Source of the DNA: Agelaius tricolor
Taxonomy: Eukaryota; Chordata; Aves; Passeriformes; Icteridae
Assembly (NCBI GenBank): GCA_023055355.1
Contig: JALJCS010000001.1
Span: 81,384,881-81,448,880, forward strand
DNA length: 64,000 nt
Reading direction: 5' to 3'
Shown here piece after piece: positions 12,001 to 25,813 of the stretch. The first letter of the stretch is position 1, and each line of letters opens with the position of its first letter. Position numbers and translations under genes: made by a program. Under the pieces are notes generated by a model. The model ran no database searches. It was not told the origin of the DNA and worked only from the letters and a program-made list of their open reading frames with translations.

Positions 12001-14340
12001 AAAGGCCAATCTGAGTAAAAAAAATGAGTTCTAACTCCTTAACTGTCCACAATATTTCTTTTTTTCATCACTGTGACATCATCCTGCTTGTCTCTGATAT
12101 AATTCAGTGTTTCTTCACTTGCCCTTCTCTCCATGTTCTACCATCTTGAGTATCACCAGGTCTTGTGGATGCTTTCCTGGAACATCTGGAAGGTGTGTAA
12201 GCTATATTCTCTCTCATTGTTCCTCACTGTGAAAACTTTTTACAAGCATTTTTCTTTACATCTTCATTCCTAATTAATACCAGCATCTTTAATCTCAATT
12301 AATATCTTCAGAGTTACAGTTTTGCCCTTTTGTTCTATCCTCTCTCTTCTGTTGTAAAGGTACATAGATTCTTGATTTCAGTTTAACTGTGCCAAGGAAA
12401 TTATATCAATTCAGTGGTTTCCCTTTTTCTTTTAAATCACTTTCTTGATCTTTAAAGCCCTTCCCAGGCTTTCCTTGCTTAGTTAATATTTGCTGGAGAG
12501 AAGTTGATTTCTGGCCTTAGCAGTTGATGTCAATCTTTGTACTGTCCTTGTTTGATTTTTTTGTGTGCTTTTTTTCCTAAAGACTTTGTACATGGAGGAA
12601 AAAACCATAATCTTCATCAGTACAATTTCCTTGTCCTCCTCCAAAACTTCTCTCTAAAAAGAAACCACCTTCCTCTGCTGAGAAACCTACAAAAACCTTA
12701 GGAATAGTTTGGCAGCCTGAGTGGGATACACCTGCTCAAATGTTAGCGTTTCTCACATAGAAGCTATGTCTGAGCTAGTCCCAGCACACTTAGTAGTCAA
12801 GTCAGATGGGAATCATGGATTTATCTCATCCTAAACTTCACACGCGTCTCTCTACACTGATGGTAAAGAGAAGTAAGCAGATGGCTCCTGTGCAGACATT
12901 ACAGATATAAGAAATCCATTAAGTATACATAGGATTAGTTTACTATGCTATTTCTATTTATCCGCCTATTTTCTGTTATTTCAGTTCAGATATTAGTATT
13001 ATTCTTCCTTGGTTGTCAACTCTAGAGTAGGAACTTTCTATTTTCCCATCATGGTTAAACCCATAGTATCTCATGGCTTATTTTCATAGTTTTTCACAGT
13101 GATAATATACAAAGCAGCCAGAGAGCTCAAATAGGTGACTTGACACATTCATCCTTCTTATGAAGCACTTGCAGAACTACTTAGTACTTTCAGCTGTTAG
13201 ACAAATGTTTTCATGGGATAAATATTAATGAAACAAATTGTTACCTCAGAGCATTTCTTTTGGCTTGACTAATGTTGTAGGAGATTGTATCTGCTGGTTT
13301 AATTCTAACAAATAAACAAGTTATGTCAGAAAACATTACGCGGGCAAGCTGCTGGATTATGCAAACTACAATACAGTCAATTTCATTGACCTGAGAAACC
13401 ATAGTCAGAAAAGAACACTTTCCTGTGTCTGAGTATAGCACAGAGCCTACAGAAAACTTCCTTAAAATAAAGAGAGAAAAAAAAAAAGTAAATAAGACAT
13501 GGTAAAAGAAAGGAAAATAACTAGTCTTAAGCACAGTGTAAGAAATAGCTTGGCAATTTGTTTGCTCTCACACAGCAATTACCGTGCTAAATTAAGTGCG
13601 TTAACCAAATGCCCCCAGTGGCTTATGCCATGTTGTAGTCAATTCAACATATGTGAGGTCTTCTCAATTGCACCAACATGTTACATTTGCACAAGTTGCA
13701 TTTTGTGTCATTCTCTATTGGAACCTGAGGGCTGTTTTTTTACAACTATAAACAGAGATATGAGCAAAATAATTTTACCCACTAGCAGTGTATATGTTCC
13801 CAGAAACATAATATCCATCTGTCTTTCTTGCATTCTCACTGTGTCTGATATCAATTTGGGTAGATAAATAGTTATTTTGAAATGTTTTTCCATAGTCCCA
13901 GATGTGTGAATTTTTAATTAGTTCTAATAATTGCCTTTTCTATATTGTTTCTGTGAACCATGATGTATAGCCTCTAATCCTTATAAATTACATCTAAAGT
14001 GAAAATTTGAAAATCAACCTATTCTAGGGTTATATTTATTGCAAGCTGAATTGCAGCTTTCTTGCTACAGACAGAAGTGCACCTGTGATAAAAACTAGTC
14101 GTAGAGTGACTGTCACAGCTAATGTTATAGTATAAGATATATTAGGGCTGGAGACCTCTCATAATGATCTGTCTTAGTAGTATCTGTAGCAGCATGGTCA
14201 GTATTGCAAATCATACTAATATGGGAAAGACTTTCTCAAAGAAAATAAGGTGTGTCCCCAAGAAAACAATCCTGTCTTTCCACTTTGATCTTTAGCCTTC
14301 CTTCTTTGGGTAGTGTTCAGTTAAATACTGTTTCTCCTTC
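9032..14340. other. Non-coding sequence, no recognised elements
   Basis: A purine run lies near 9640-9672. A GC- and pyrimidine-richer block at about 10960-11600 follows a good acceptor-like tract (CCTTTTCCAG at about 10970) and contains an open plus frame of 127 codons without recognisable similarity. That block might be an old LTR, but I cannot name it. The rest is AT-rich unique sequence. Confidence 0.55.
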
Positions 14341-14351
14341 CTCTGTTCCAG

Positions 14352-14500
14352 GCACATTTGGGAGGTGCAAAGTGCTGAAAAACTGCTGAAGAATTGCATC
14401 TTCACTGCATGGAGAAATCCAGAGGTGCCTTGCAGGGACATCATCTATACAGAGAATAATTTTAAAACGTTCCCCATGTGAAGATGCTGAGGAGGAAAAG
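14352..14500 (+). other. Candidate 149-nt internal exon of an unidentified gene
   Basis: A pyrimidine-rich tract ending CTCTGTTCCAG (to 14351) is a strong 3' splice site. 149 bases later AAAAG is followed by GTTAGT (14501), a strong 5' splice site. In the second frame the interval is open for about 41 codons before TGA at about 14479; the peptide starts HIWEVQSAEKLL. Alternatively it is a 5' untranslated exon in which the ATG at 14484 (A at -3) starts translation as MLRRK with a phase-2 donor. I recognise neither peptide. The splice signals are seen; exon status is inference. Confidence 0.35.
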
Positions 14501-17500
14501 GTTAGTAGTTAGTATGATCTTTGTTTTAAAGGGTCTTAAAAACTTTCATTTGAATAATGTATATTAAGCAAAGGGAACAAGAGTATTTAGACCTATGTTA
14601 TGTCCTGTAGACACTTATATAGTTGTACACAGAGAATTAAAAATTTGTCTGGATAAAAAAATTTATCCCTCTTGGGATTCTTTCTCTCTCCTGTTTTTCT
14701 CCATCATCTTTGTGTAGAGGGTGACTTACATCTTCCTTTTTTTAGTCACTTCTAGTTATTTCTTTTTCCTGTGATGTTCTACCTTAATCTATTTATTTTT
14801 CATTTTCAATCTTCCCATTCCACTGAAAGCATGCCTTAGAACAAGGAGACATCAGATCCTTTGACAGTGCAGTGGAATATTGTTGGTTTGCACTGGCATT
14901 ACATCTTGGCTCCCTTTCTTTTCATACTATTACAAAATATTATTATTTCAGGAGATTACAGTGAAAGTTGAGAAAAATACATTAATGAAATGCCATTAAA
15001 ATTAATGTTGAAAATACAAGGGTTAATGGAACAATAATAAGGAGGAAATAGCTCCAGGCTGGACCAATGCACCTAATCTGCACCTAAAACATTGACAGTA
15101 TCCCCTTAGCAATTGCCTAAGTATTCTCATTAGTCAGTAAAAGGAGAAACAGATTTTAACCACCTACATGCCCAGCACTTAGACAGCTTGAGGAAACTGA
15201 TATCTCACTGACCTTTTTGGAGACAGAGCTGAAGACCATGATGCTAAATTTTTTTCTTCTAGATGCTTTTGATATTTTGTCTTTCTTTGATCCCTGTGAC
15301 TTCAAAATTTATACCTCATTCAGTAATTTGGAAATTTGCATAATGAGAAAAGTGAGTTTGTGGGTTATACAGGTTCCCTGAGCGGTGTAACTCCAGTTTT
15401 TCTTGATGCCGATGTAGAAATTTGAGTTGATGTACTGCGGCTGCATTACTGTGAAAACTCTATTTACAGAGGAAAATATAATGCACATGGGTTTTACTCT
15501 AAGCTAGTACTTTGCACAGAAAAATAGAAGGTTCTGCACAGGTTTGCATGAATTGACTCGTTCTCCACTCCAAAGAAGCTCTCCCAAGTCTCAGTTAAAT
15601 GAAAAAAAGCAGGAAAATATTGAAGAAAGTATGAGACAGACCTTAAGGATTTAGAGATTGCCTATGTTTTTTGAGAGCTCTGATTTTTAGCAGATACTTT
15701 TATGTAGTAATCAGTGCTTCCATGATCTACAATAGGTTGGGAAAGGAAGGATTGTCAAAAGAAACTTCAAGCCAAACCAACAACAGCAACAAAACCCTCC
15801 CAACCCCAAAACTCCACCAAAGTAAAACAAAAAAATCAACAAAGAAAAAAAAACACCCAGAAAATCAGTTTTGGATGTGATTTTTTTTGGTAAGTGTATT
15901 TATTATTATAAAAGCCACTGGTTACATTAGGTCCCAAGGCATTATTTTAGTTTATGCTTTATTTGATGGACAACAGACAATTATTTTAACAAAACAGTGT
16001 GCCTAACTGTGTACCACACCCTACTGGACTTGGTGTTTCTTGAATGTAACAGGAAATGTTCAGTCTGTAAAGCCACAGAGGAACAGAGTTTTTGCCTATG
16101 GGCTTCTGGAAATGATAGTTTTTGCAATTGCAAATTTCAAAGCAAAAGTTCTTCTGAAGTGTTTAACAGTACACAGATCAGGAAACTGATATTGTAGATT
16201 TGTTAATGATGCACATGCACAAAACTAGACCAAAATGCAGGTTGCAAAAACAGATGTTAGGTCTGTTGGTGGGTTGTATGCAGCAGCATACTGGATGTGA
16301 AATGGGTTTACATGTGTTTTTAATCAATGAATCTGTATCAAATTATTCCAATGAATGCACATCATGTGGAAGATAGTACTTTAGTGCTTCAGTGTTATTT
16401 TCAGTAAAAAAGAATAAAGCGTTGTTCTCCATCAGACTACACTTTATCTGATCTCTATTATAAGTGGTTTAATGGAAAAAGACTGACAGGGAAGTTCTCC
16501 TTATATTGAGAATTATTTTGCAGATTCAATTTTTTATTAGTCTGAAGGTACATTTACTACCAGAAGCTTTATGTGACTGAAGAAACTTGTCTTTATAAAA
16601 TGGATGTAACATTTTAGGACTTTTAATCATGCTTGACTGGAAATTAGTCAATTTTTTGTGAAACAGCCTTAAACACATGGTGGATTTTTTTTTCCAAAAT
16701 AGGAGCTTCCAAATAGGAAGTTCCACTTCTTCTAACTATGATTTTGAATGCTTAGTAATTCATATCAGTTATTCACTGCTAACTATAAACTTGTGGAACA
16801 GGAAGTGATAGGTGTTTTTCACTGTGTTTATGTATATGAACAAATTCTCCAGATACTACTGCAATGGAAATGACAATTCAGTGAGCTAGAGTCATCCTTG
16901 CCTCATTGAAATCTGTTTAAAGCACTTTCAAATTGCATTTAGAAGGCAGTCTCTATGCTGGATGTAGCTGGAGACCACTCCTCAGCTTGACAAATGATCA
17001 TACTTTGGAATACATCCCTTTGGAACAAAAACTTACATTGGTCTAATATTTTATTCTCTTTTCTGCATCTGTGTAGCAGTTTAGGAGTCTGGATGATTGC
17101 ACACAGGCCTAGCACAAGGGTGTCCAGTTTCAATCAAAGTTTCTTGATCACAATTCAGAAATTATTACCAAAGGCAGAAGGAGCATTGTGCAAGACATAA
17201 CATATTCACAGATTACAGCCAGATCACTTTTGGGTGTCAAGCCTGGTCAGGTTAGTCAGTTGCTAAATGGCTGGGCTTGCAATTTCCTTGTCATTTTCTC
17301 TGCTAATCTTTAAGCAAAATTCCATGGCATTCCTTGTGCAAATGAATTATATTTTTCTTTTTATCAAGATGAGTTACAACATGGAGTTTCAATTGCAATG
17401 TAAAGAAGTTGTTCCTGAGGACAGGTGACATGAAGGCTTTGAAGCAAGACAAAAGGAAAGTTGATGGGGAAGTGAGAGAGAGAAGGGTATTACCTGGAAG

Positions 17501-17710
17501 AATTTCATCTATTTTGTAGAACAGTCCTGTGAAAAAATGCTCTCTTGAAAGAGACAAATCTATCAGTATGACTTAAAACTAAATTTCTAAAGACTATAGC
17601 TGTTATGTTCTGCAAGAATTTTGAGATTGAAATTGCAGAGGTTTCTTATTTTACTCTACGAGATGTCAGTTACATTACAATGTAACACACAATAAAGCTT
17701 CATTTTTTGT
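14501..17710. other. Non-coding sequence with one A/C-rich patch
   Basis: An A/C-rich low-complexity stretch at 15770-15862 is of the CAAA/CCAAA kind common in vertebrate genomes. At about 15350-15480 several CpGs sit close together (GAGCGG, GCCGATG, GCGGC), possibly a conserved non-coding piece. No open frame exceeds 84 codons. Confidence 0.55.
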
Positions 17711-17811
17711 AGAATCATAAAATAGTTTGGATTCAAAGGGACCTTAAAAATCATGAAGTTCCAACCCCTCTGCCACTGGCAAGGACACCTTCTAGTAGAC
17801 CAGGCTGCTCA
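17711..17811 (-). mobile_element. CR1 LINE 3' end fragment
   Basis: On the plus strand it begins AGAATCATAAAATAG and runs through ACCTTAAAAATCAT and CCAACCCCTCTGCC to the GACCAGGCTGCTCA block. That is the reverse complement of the 3' untranslated end of an avian CR1. Only about 100 bases remain, the usual severe 5' truncation of the family. TTTTTGT occurs just before the element and just after it, a possible short target-site repeat, though the flanks are T-rich. Confidence 0.85.
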
Positions 17812-19764
17812 ATTTTTGTCTTAATTTGCATGACAAGTAGGGAGAGTTGCTTAGGAAAAATCAATAATCTACTATAGTGCCTTTAGTCACCCTTATCTCA
17901 GTTTGGCTTCCAGAAGGAAAAAGTCTTCAAAGTTGCGAACTCTTAGCCACCTGGAGTACACTGCAATTAAATTAGAGGACAAAATAAAGACTGTGTCTTA
18001 ATCTATGTGCGTGATTTTTGCCGGAGCCTCCAACATCCCCAAAATAGCACCATGTTCAGCTTGGGCTAGATACTGCACAGAACCACAGAAACAGTGGACT
18101 AAGAAAAAAAAAAAAGTTAATAGCAAGTATCTGGCAATCCTTTCCCACCATTTTCTATTTTATCTACAGTGGCTTGTGGAAGGGGCTATTTTATATAAAC
18201 TTTATTTTATGTAAATGTTGGATATTCTGGAACAAGACTGGATGTTGCTACAATTTCTGTGTCTGCACTAGGGCACAAAGCATGACCAGTGCTGAACTCT
18301 CTAGTCTTGGCTGGACTGTCTCCTGACAATGATCTCTGGCACTAAGCCATGGCTGGGGGTTTCCTAAAGGAGTTGCCAGCTAGGCATGGATCAAGCTCAT
18401 TCCAGGGACGTGCCAGCACTTAAAATGATTCATGATGTCTTTGGCCATGTTTCATTTACTGCTGGAGATGTAGCAAAGTATCTGAAGCATTGCCCTGGTC
18501 TGAGTGCACTCCAGTGCTATGTGGGAGAGACACTGTGGCGTTTGCAGTCCTGTGCATCTTATCTTTTTCCCTGTCCTCCCTTCAGGAAATCTGCTTGTGA
18601 CGGAAAAGTACTGATGGTAAATTCCGGAAGCAGTTATATCTCTGCCAGTGAAACCCTGGGTATTCCAGCACAGCCAAATAAGAATGAACACGAGGGTTTA
18701 ATGGTCTGCTGTTGTTTGTGTTGCATGTGTTGAGTTATATTTGCAGTTCTCAGCTCTGAGGGCTGGAGTCATGTTCCCTTTGCATTGTGACTTCCTACCA
18801 GGTGAGACCTGTGAGCACACTGTATTCCCCTGCTATACACACCTAGAGTCTAGGAATGATGAAATCTGATGGAAAACAGTCATGGTGGCCTCTATGCAGA
18901 TGTCATAATCTGGTCTGTGTGGTTATGAGGGCTGCAGGAAACACCATGGGATCCTTGTAGTAACAACAGAGACTTACAAGCATGGGATCCAAGGATAATT
19001 ATCTTCCACTTACCCTGTGCTAGTGGTAATGCTTTGGTCTGGTATTATTAACAAAATGTGGCAAATTAAATGTTGAGAAGAAATGGGTGTTGTCAGTGCA
19101 CCAAATTTTTAGCCCTCAGATTTTTTTCTAAATGACTCCAAACACTGCTAGAGGCAATCCATGTACTTGCTTAAAAGTACTTGCACTTCAAAAATACTGA
19201 TCATCCTGCTGTGTCTTTGTCAACAGTAACTGAAAAGATGAACCAAAACCATGCTAAAACACCACTTAATTCAATCTAAACCATGTTTTAAGTTTGCAAG
19301 TCCTAATCAAGGTTAACATAGCTTAAGACTGTTACAGGCAGTGGAGTAGTAAATAATAATTTGTTTCCATGATTTGTATAGACTATTGTGCTAGAAAAGT
19401 GGGAATGTGATTTCAAGTTACATGAGTTGTCCCTTGGAAAAGCTCTTAATCAGTATCCATCCTCCTTCTTTACTAGCATAATTTTATCAATACTACAAAT
19501 TTATTCATTATTCCTTAAGATGCATAATTTTATATCTATATATTATTTTCTTATAATGAGAATGTAGGATATCTAATGAGGAGTCCCAGGTGCAAAAGCA
19601 GAAAAAAACACCCAAAAAAATCACAAGAGGCCATAAAGTTGATTTAGAAGCACATTTTTAACTTAGTTAATACTTTTTTTTCACTTTGATATAATTTTGT
19701 GGAGGATCTAGAAATCACTAGATAATTCTTCTGAAAGATTTTTTCCCTCCTTTGATGTTTTGCC

Positions 19765-20316
19765 AGAGGTTTGAGGGAGGTGCTCCTTCCCCTCTCCTCA
19801 GCCCTAGTGAAACACAACTGAAGTGCTGGGTCCATTTCTGGGCTCCCCAGCAAAGATATGGAAATATTGGTGTGAGTTGAGTAAAGGGCATGAACAGAAT
19901 GAAGTAGCTGGAGCATCTGATGTATGAAGAGAGACCAAGGTAGCTGGAGCCATGCACTTCTCAGTGGTATCCAGTTAAAGGATGAGAAGCTGTAGGCAAA
20001 AACCTTTTACTATGATGATTTTTGGGTGGCCCAAAGATTTTGCACAGTCTTTCTCCTTGGAGTTATTCAAAATTGAGTAACCCTAAACCCCCTAACCCCA
20101 TAGAAGTTCCACTCTTAAACACTGCCATCCTACAGCCTCAGGGGTTACCATCACATGACCCCACCACAGCATCACAGAAGCTAACCGAAAACAAGCAATC
20201 CAAGCCCCATCCCTAACATAGAATGGTTCTGGGCAGCCCTTTCTCCTTGATTCTCCTGGCTTAGACTAGTCAATATTCAAAGAGGCCTTCTGACCTCATC
20301 TACTCTCTGATTCTGT
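19765..20316 (+). mobile_element. CR1 LINE 3' fragment, interrupted
   Basis: The left part (19765-20070) matches the CR1 end of ORF2 and 3' region: CTCCTTCCCCTCTCCTCAGCC, TTCTGGGCTCCCCAG, CTCAGTGGTATCCAGT and CTCCTTGGAGTTATTC are recognisable. The right part (about 20225-20316) shows GGCTTAGACTAGTC and the terminal CTCTGATTCTGT. Between them about 150 bases (20075-20220), beginning with a C-rich ACCCTAAACCCCC run, do not look like CR1. An open minus frame here is only CR1 antisense. Confidence 0.8.
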
Positions 20317-23300
20317 AAAATTGATTTGAGTGAGAATTCTAACAGTCAAGGATCTCTTTCTTGTTGTGATACTGATACTTTTGCCCTGAAACAAATTCCC
20401 ATACTTGCAGTTCTCATAGAGTTTCAATAATCCTACTAAATGGGCTGATATTGCCAGTCTATGATTTGCCTGTTTGGGACTCCATGCTAAACACAGTACA
20501 TGAATACACAGAGTCTATATCTGTGTGAGCAAATCAGTCGTGTGATTCTCTGGCGCTGAGGCAAACTGGAATGAATTGATTGGTATTCACACTGTTCAGC
20601 TGTCCTACCTTCCAAAGAGGATGGCCCCATCCCAGCTGCCTACTGGAGTGCTTGGCCCATTCCTGCTCTTACACCATACCCAGGCATTCTCTTGGATGGG
20701 ACTAGTAATGTACTGGGATCATTTCAGCTATTTAGCAGTGTAAGTTACCAGTTGCCAGCCTTTGGAAAGCATTGCATAATTTCTAAGTGTAGAGCCACTT
20801 ATTCAGATCTATGTTCTGTTTTTAAAACATTGTTGTATTAATTAAAAAAATAAAGGATAAAACAGTAATGCTTTAGTAAAATGAGCTCAGAAAATAGAAG
20901 GAAAAAAATGCAGTCCCTATCCTCATTTCTGTGCTATATGACAACAATTTCATGGTCTGGATCATCCCTCAGGTTTGTGCTCAAGTCTCCCTGGAGGCTT
21001 TTTGAAGATCAGGATCCTTTTCCTGCGTGAGTTTTCTCCAGAATTAAAGAGATTTATCTCTGAACCAGGATAACTCATTGTGAATTTGGCTGGTTCCTCA
21101 GTGAACCCAAACTCTCTCCTGACTCTCACTAGGAATGACTGAATTCCCATCTCTTCCTGTCTTCTGCTCAGAAACTTCCTGTGCGGCCCATTCTAAATAT
21201 TCCTGCTGGTGCCTTGGCTTCTTTGTTTTGCCTCTGGAAATTCTGCACTTTTTGAGGTCTTTTTTTTCCCTTGCAAATTAACTGACTTTCTGATTTAGGC
21301 TTTCTCCCTTGCATACTAACCATCTAATGAATATAGCCATTAATTGCCTTATATTGTAACAACCCATCATTCTGGTGGGGATTTTCTGGAGCAGCAATTC
21401 TCAACCCTTTGTAATCCATGGCAAACTCCTCTATTCTGAAAACAATCAAAAGATGCCTTAGCCACTTAAAAAAATAAAAAAAAGAAGAAAAAGTGCAGTA
21501 CTACTGTGACAGGTTTTATTTGCAAATAAAAACGAGTAAAGCTAAAATAAATGTCTATTCATTTTTTTTAACTTTATTTTTTGTGTGGAAAAAATCATAT
21601 ATGCATATATTTCTCCCCTCCCCAGACTTAAACACACTATTACTTTGTGAATTGCCTTCTAATATTCTATGACAATAGGGACCAAAGACTGGGAGAAAAC
21701 TTTTAAATAAAAAAGAGGAAATACACATGCTAGGAACAATGAGCTAAATTTTGTACATGAGTACACAACTGAATGTCCAAAGAGATTTTGAGTCTAAAAG
21801 TACAAATAAAGACCTATGAGACTGATTAAAATAACTAAAATAGGGAAAGGCGAGGGGAAAGGGAAAAGGAAAGGGGAAAGTGAAAAGATGGGAGAGATCA
21901 TAATACGTAATAGTTCTTTTATACGGTCTAGATAATATCTTTAGACAGTATGTGTGTATATAAAAAATGCATTTGTATTGGCAAACAAATATTTATGTGC
22001 AAAACTGAAAAAATGGATTCATTTATTTCAGGCAGTTTTTCAAAAATCTGTTTCATCACAGTTATCAAGACTATCTTCCAACAAAAGCAACTTCCTTCAG
22101 ATACTAGGTTAGAATTGTCTTGAAATAAATGCTTATCTTCTTACGTTATAACCACTTTTTGATGTAATTATATTTGAAACTTTTGTGACAATTTGGATAT
22201 TTTGGCAAGGTATTAATGGTACATGAAGATGTCAGCTCTTTCTCATTCTCAGCTTTGTATTATCTCATAGGTTTCTATCTCTTTTTCTCTCATCCTTTAA
22301 TTTGCAGCCATTTCGTTCTAGATTAAAAATGTTTGTGTACACCTTTGGGATAATTCATCTTGATGCTGAAAACATTTAACATTTCTTTCCCTTAATAAAT
22401 AAAACATGGGATGTGTCGTTCCATTCTTAGAGTTTTACTCTAGGTCCTCACCTGATCCCAGTTAGCCAAAAATAGATGATTCATTCATGGGGGGGGAAGG
22501 CTGAGTAGTCAGCAGGTTTTCTGAGAGACAGGTGGAAGGTGAAAACTCCCTGTATTTTAATATTCTGTAGGCAGTACTAGGTGATATTGCTTCAAGTATG
22601 TTCATTGACCTGGTCAGAGAGGTAGAGCTGCTGGATAACCGTGGTGTGAATAACTACAGGAATCCAGGAGATCAAAGAGCTCTCTGCTGTTTAAAAAGCT
22701 CTTCTCAGGAGAGAAAGGAGTGGGGAATGGGGTCAATTCTTAGATGTTGCTCCTGTTGAGAACAGACAGTGATGGAAGAGAAGGCATCCTCTGGTGAAAG
22801 AAACCAAAAGGCTTTTTTTTTTTGTTTTCTCTTGTAGGGTCTGCTCAATGTTCTTTATTCTCTGCCAAAATAGAAACTTTGTATTGCGTCTTCTCTGCCC
22901 TCAGGCCTTATATGTCTAATTTATTTCATTTTTTAATTGTTTATTTTTGGTACTGTGAAGCTTGGTGTCAATCCACTAGGCTAAAAATCCTAAGAGTGTG
23001 CTCCCTCTGGAAGGATGGAGTGCTGTGTTTTTGTACAAAGATAGAGTTTCAGTGTCTCACCTGTCTAGATTCACGTATTCTCAGTATTGTACCTACTTTT
23101 CCTTTGTATATGGGTGAAAAGGTGTGAGAAAAGAAACTGTGTTGAGATAATCTTTTAGTAAATCCCCAGTATAGCTGCACAAAATGATCAGCAGCTGTAA
23201 CCCAATTAAATGTAGCAATTTCACAGTACACTACTGCTCACTAGAGAGTATATACTGATATTGTCTGAGTATTCAGCCAAACCATTTTGTATCACTGCTT

Positions 23301-25813
23301 GCAAACTTCTCCTCAGGAATATTTAAAATTTGGCTAGAGCTCCTCAAACACAAAGGGAAGATGAGAGGGAAGAGAAAAAGCAAAGGAACATAGTGCAAGG
23401 AGAGCCAATTAGTAAGTAAATCCACTCTGTCTCTTGAACACAAAGTAATCGCTTCACAGGTGTGCACAGAAGAAGTTGCAGTTATAACATAACTAGAAGG
23501 TTAACTATTTAAAAGGTCTTCTCAAAGAACATTTAGATTAAGGAGCCTTTCTTCTTCAGTTCAAAGCTCCTGCTGCTGGTTTATGAGTCCAAAGTGAGGA
23601 ACCAAGCTATTCCTTGTTTAATGTGATCATTTTAATAGCTAACCCATTTCTAACTTTGCTTTTCTAGATATCATGGCTCCAATCTCTGCTGATCTGGCTG
23701 CTTTTTTGCATGCCCATATATATGTGTCATAAAAGTATTTGGCTAACAATTACTGGGGTGAGGAGAAAACACCCCTAAAATACTCTTGCAAGGCTGAGGT
23801 TATATATTTCTCACCAGCATATTCAGTATGAGACATGTCAAGAGACATCTTTAATGTAATAAAGATGTAACCATTAATAAATGGTTTACAAAACAGTATG
23901 ACAACATTCATAGAAACTTCTGATTATGAAAGAAAATTTGAAAATCAACTTTGTTTGTTAATTTCCATTTATATTTGAAACTCTGTGTCTTACCTCCATT
24001 GATGTACTGTGATTTTTGTCCTACTCATCTGCCAGACAATCAGGAAGGCTCAACCAAAGGGTGAAAAGCAGGACTCCTACTTTTGTCAATTAGTGAAAGA
24101 GAGCATTTAAAGCCATGTGTCTTCTTCTGTCCACATCTCCTGCTGAAATCACTTACTGGCAGTCATCTTGCAAACATCGGATGCAAATAGAGGACTTTTA
24201 ATATTTGTGCAAATTCTCCTGTGCTTCCAGTCCCTTAGCATATATTGTGTAGAACTGCAGCTCTCTGCAAAGACACATCTTTAGCCTGTGGTTATGTGGC
24301 ACAATACCATATATGAAGAAGAAGGCAGAGAAAAGAGCACAGATCACTGCAGAACTCTGCTTTTTGCTCTAGTTTTCTGAGGCAGATGTAAAGCAGTAAC
24401 ATATTAAATCCTGTCAGAGCCTCGATTTCATCAGTGGTGCTTGGTTGCTGCTTAATTAACACACTTTACGACATTCTGAACACCACATGGAGCAGGAGTC
24501 ACAATCTTACGTATGGGGCAATGAAACAACAGCAGACAGGGGTTTCTATCCTGAATTTTGTTTCTGTAGAATGTCCTTGTTCCATAGTGACTCATTTCTG
24601 TAAATAAATCATACAACTCTCACTCCCCAATAAAGTATTTACCAGCCCGAGGTTATCAACATATTGTTTTTTCTCATTTCTTTATGTCCATATGGTAAAA
24701 TTCTAGTATAAATTTTATTTTATCCTTTACAGACCTCTGTTTCAGTTCATTTTAAGCGACTAATTTGCCTAAATAGCCTTCAGTTTGACTTGGAACTTTT
24801 TCAGCTGAACATGGTAAGAAAATAAAAGAATGTATATGATCTGTTTAAATAATTGCCCCTTAACATCTCCAAAACTATGCAGAATATTTTTCTAAGCAGC
24901 AATAATGCCCAGTACTTTTCTGCCTATTTTTGTCCTTTGTCCTCATTTCTGTAACTGAGCCCACTGTCATCTGGTAGAAATATTTACCAGTAGGATCTGA
25001 ATTGGCCTGGTAACAGAGAGAGCACATCTGGAGTCTAGACTCAGCGGCTCTATGGGCAGGGTCATATCTCTGCGCTCCATCAGCCCCAGCGCCTATTTCT
25101 GTTTACATAGGTGGTGTGCAGCATCATCTGTTTCACTTGTCAGACACTGCCAGCCCCCAGCCACCCCCTCCCCTTCTCCCTGACCCTCCACCATCCCACC
25201 ACTATCAGCTGGAGACAGGAAGCAGGGGACCACTGGCACACACAACGGGAGAAGAGGGGAAAGAAAATCCCTGGATCTTATAAAATCCAGCATTGTCTGT
25301 GTATCTAAGATACAGTTCAGCTCCACGAGATTCAGTTGAGAGCAGTACCTTTGTCTGATATGGCAGGAGGCTGCATCAAATATGCAAGGGACAGAATAAT
25401 CTCTTGGTAGATGAGGAAGTATGCTCTAAAGTCTTTAAAGCTCTTTTGGTTTGATTTTTTTTCTCCTCTTCTCCTAATTGAAAGTGTGTTCTTCAACCGC
25501 TTGGACTTCAGAACTGGAAAGTGTTGTAATATTTACTGAGTACTACTCTTTACCTGAAGAAAGGGACTAAAATAAGCTTAGAAAATGTGTCATGGCAAAA
25601 AATATAGTCAAAAGAGATTGATGTGACAAGAATTATGTCTCATAACACCTAGATACTTAAATTTATGTAATGTGTGAGGTAGCTTGTGTGGTTTAAGAGT
25701 CATGCAATACTTCATTAATGCTTCTTTAAAACTAGATTATAGAATTTTCTTTTCATCACTCATTGAAAAATGAGTCAGTCCCAAAGAGTAGGAACTATCT
25801 CATCAAAATATTA
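20317..25813. other. Unique non-coding sequence
   Basis: Low-complexity runs include A-rich 21465-21500, GGGAAA-type purine 21845-21895 and T-rich 22812-22835. The T-rich run ends CTCTTGTAG and could act as a splice acceptor, but no matching donor or convincing coding frame follows. A GC-richer stretch at 25030-25330 contains a C-rich core (25145-25200) and a TATAAAA string at 25279 with no gene evident downstream. Confidence 0.55.

Noticed and set aside
18386..18733. ATG-initiated open frame of 115 codons
   Set aside because: The predicted protein resembles no family that I know, has a Cys-rich low-complexity end, and shows no splice or polyadenylation context; length is compatible with chance.
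22822..23127. Open frame of 101 codons at the T-rich CTCTTGTAG acceptor-like site
   Set aside because: No ATG start, no domain and no matching donor; the pyrimidine tract is part of a low-complexity T run.
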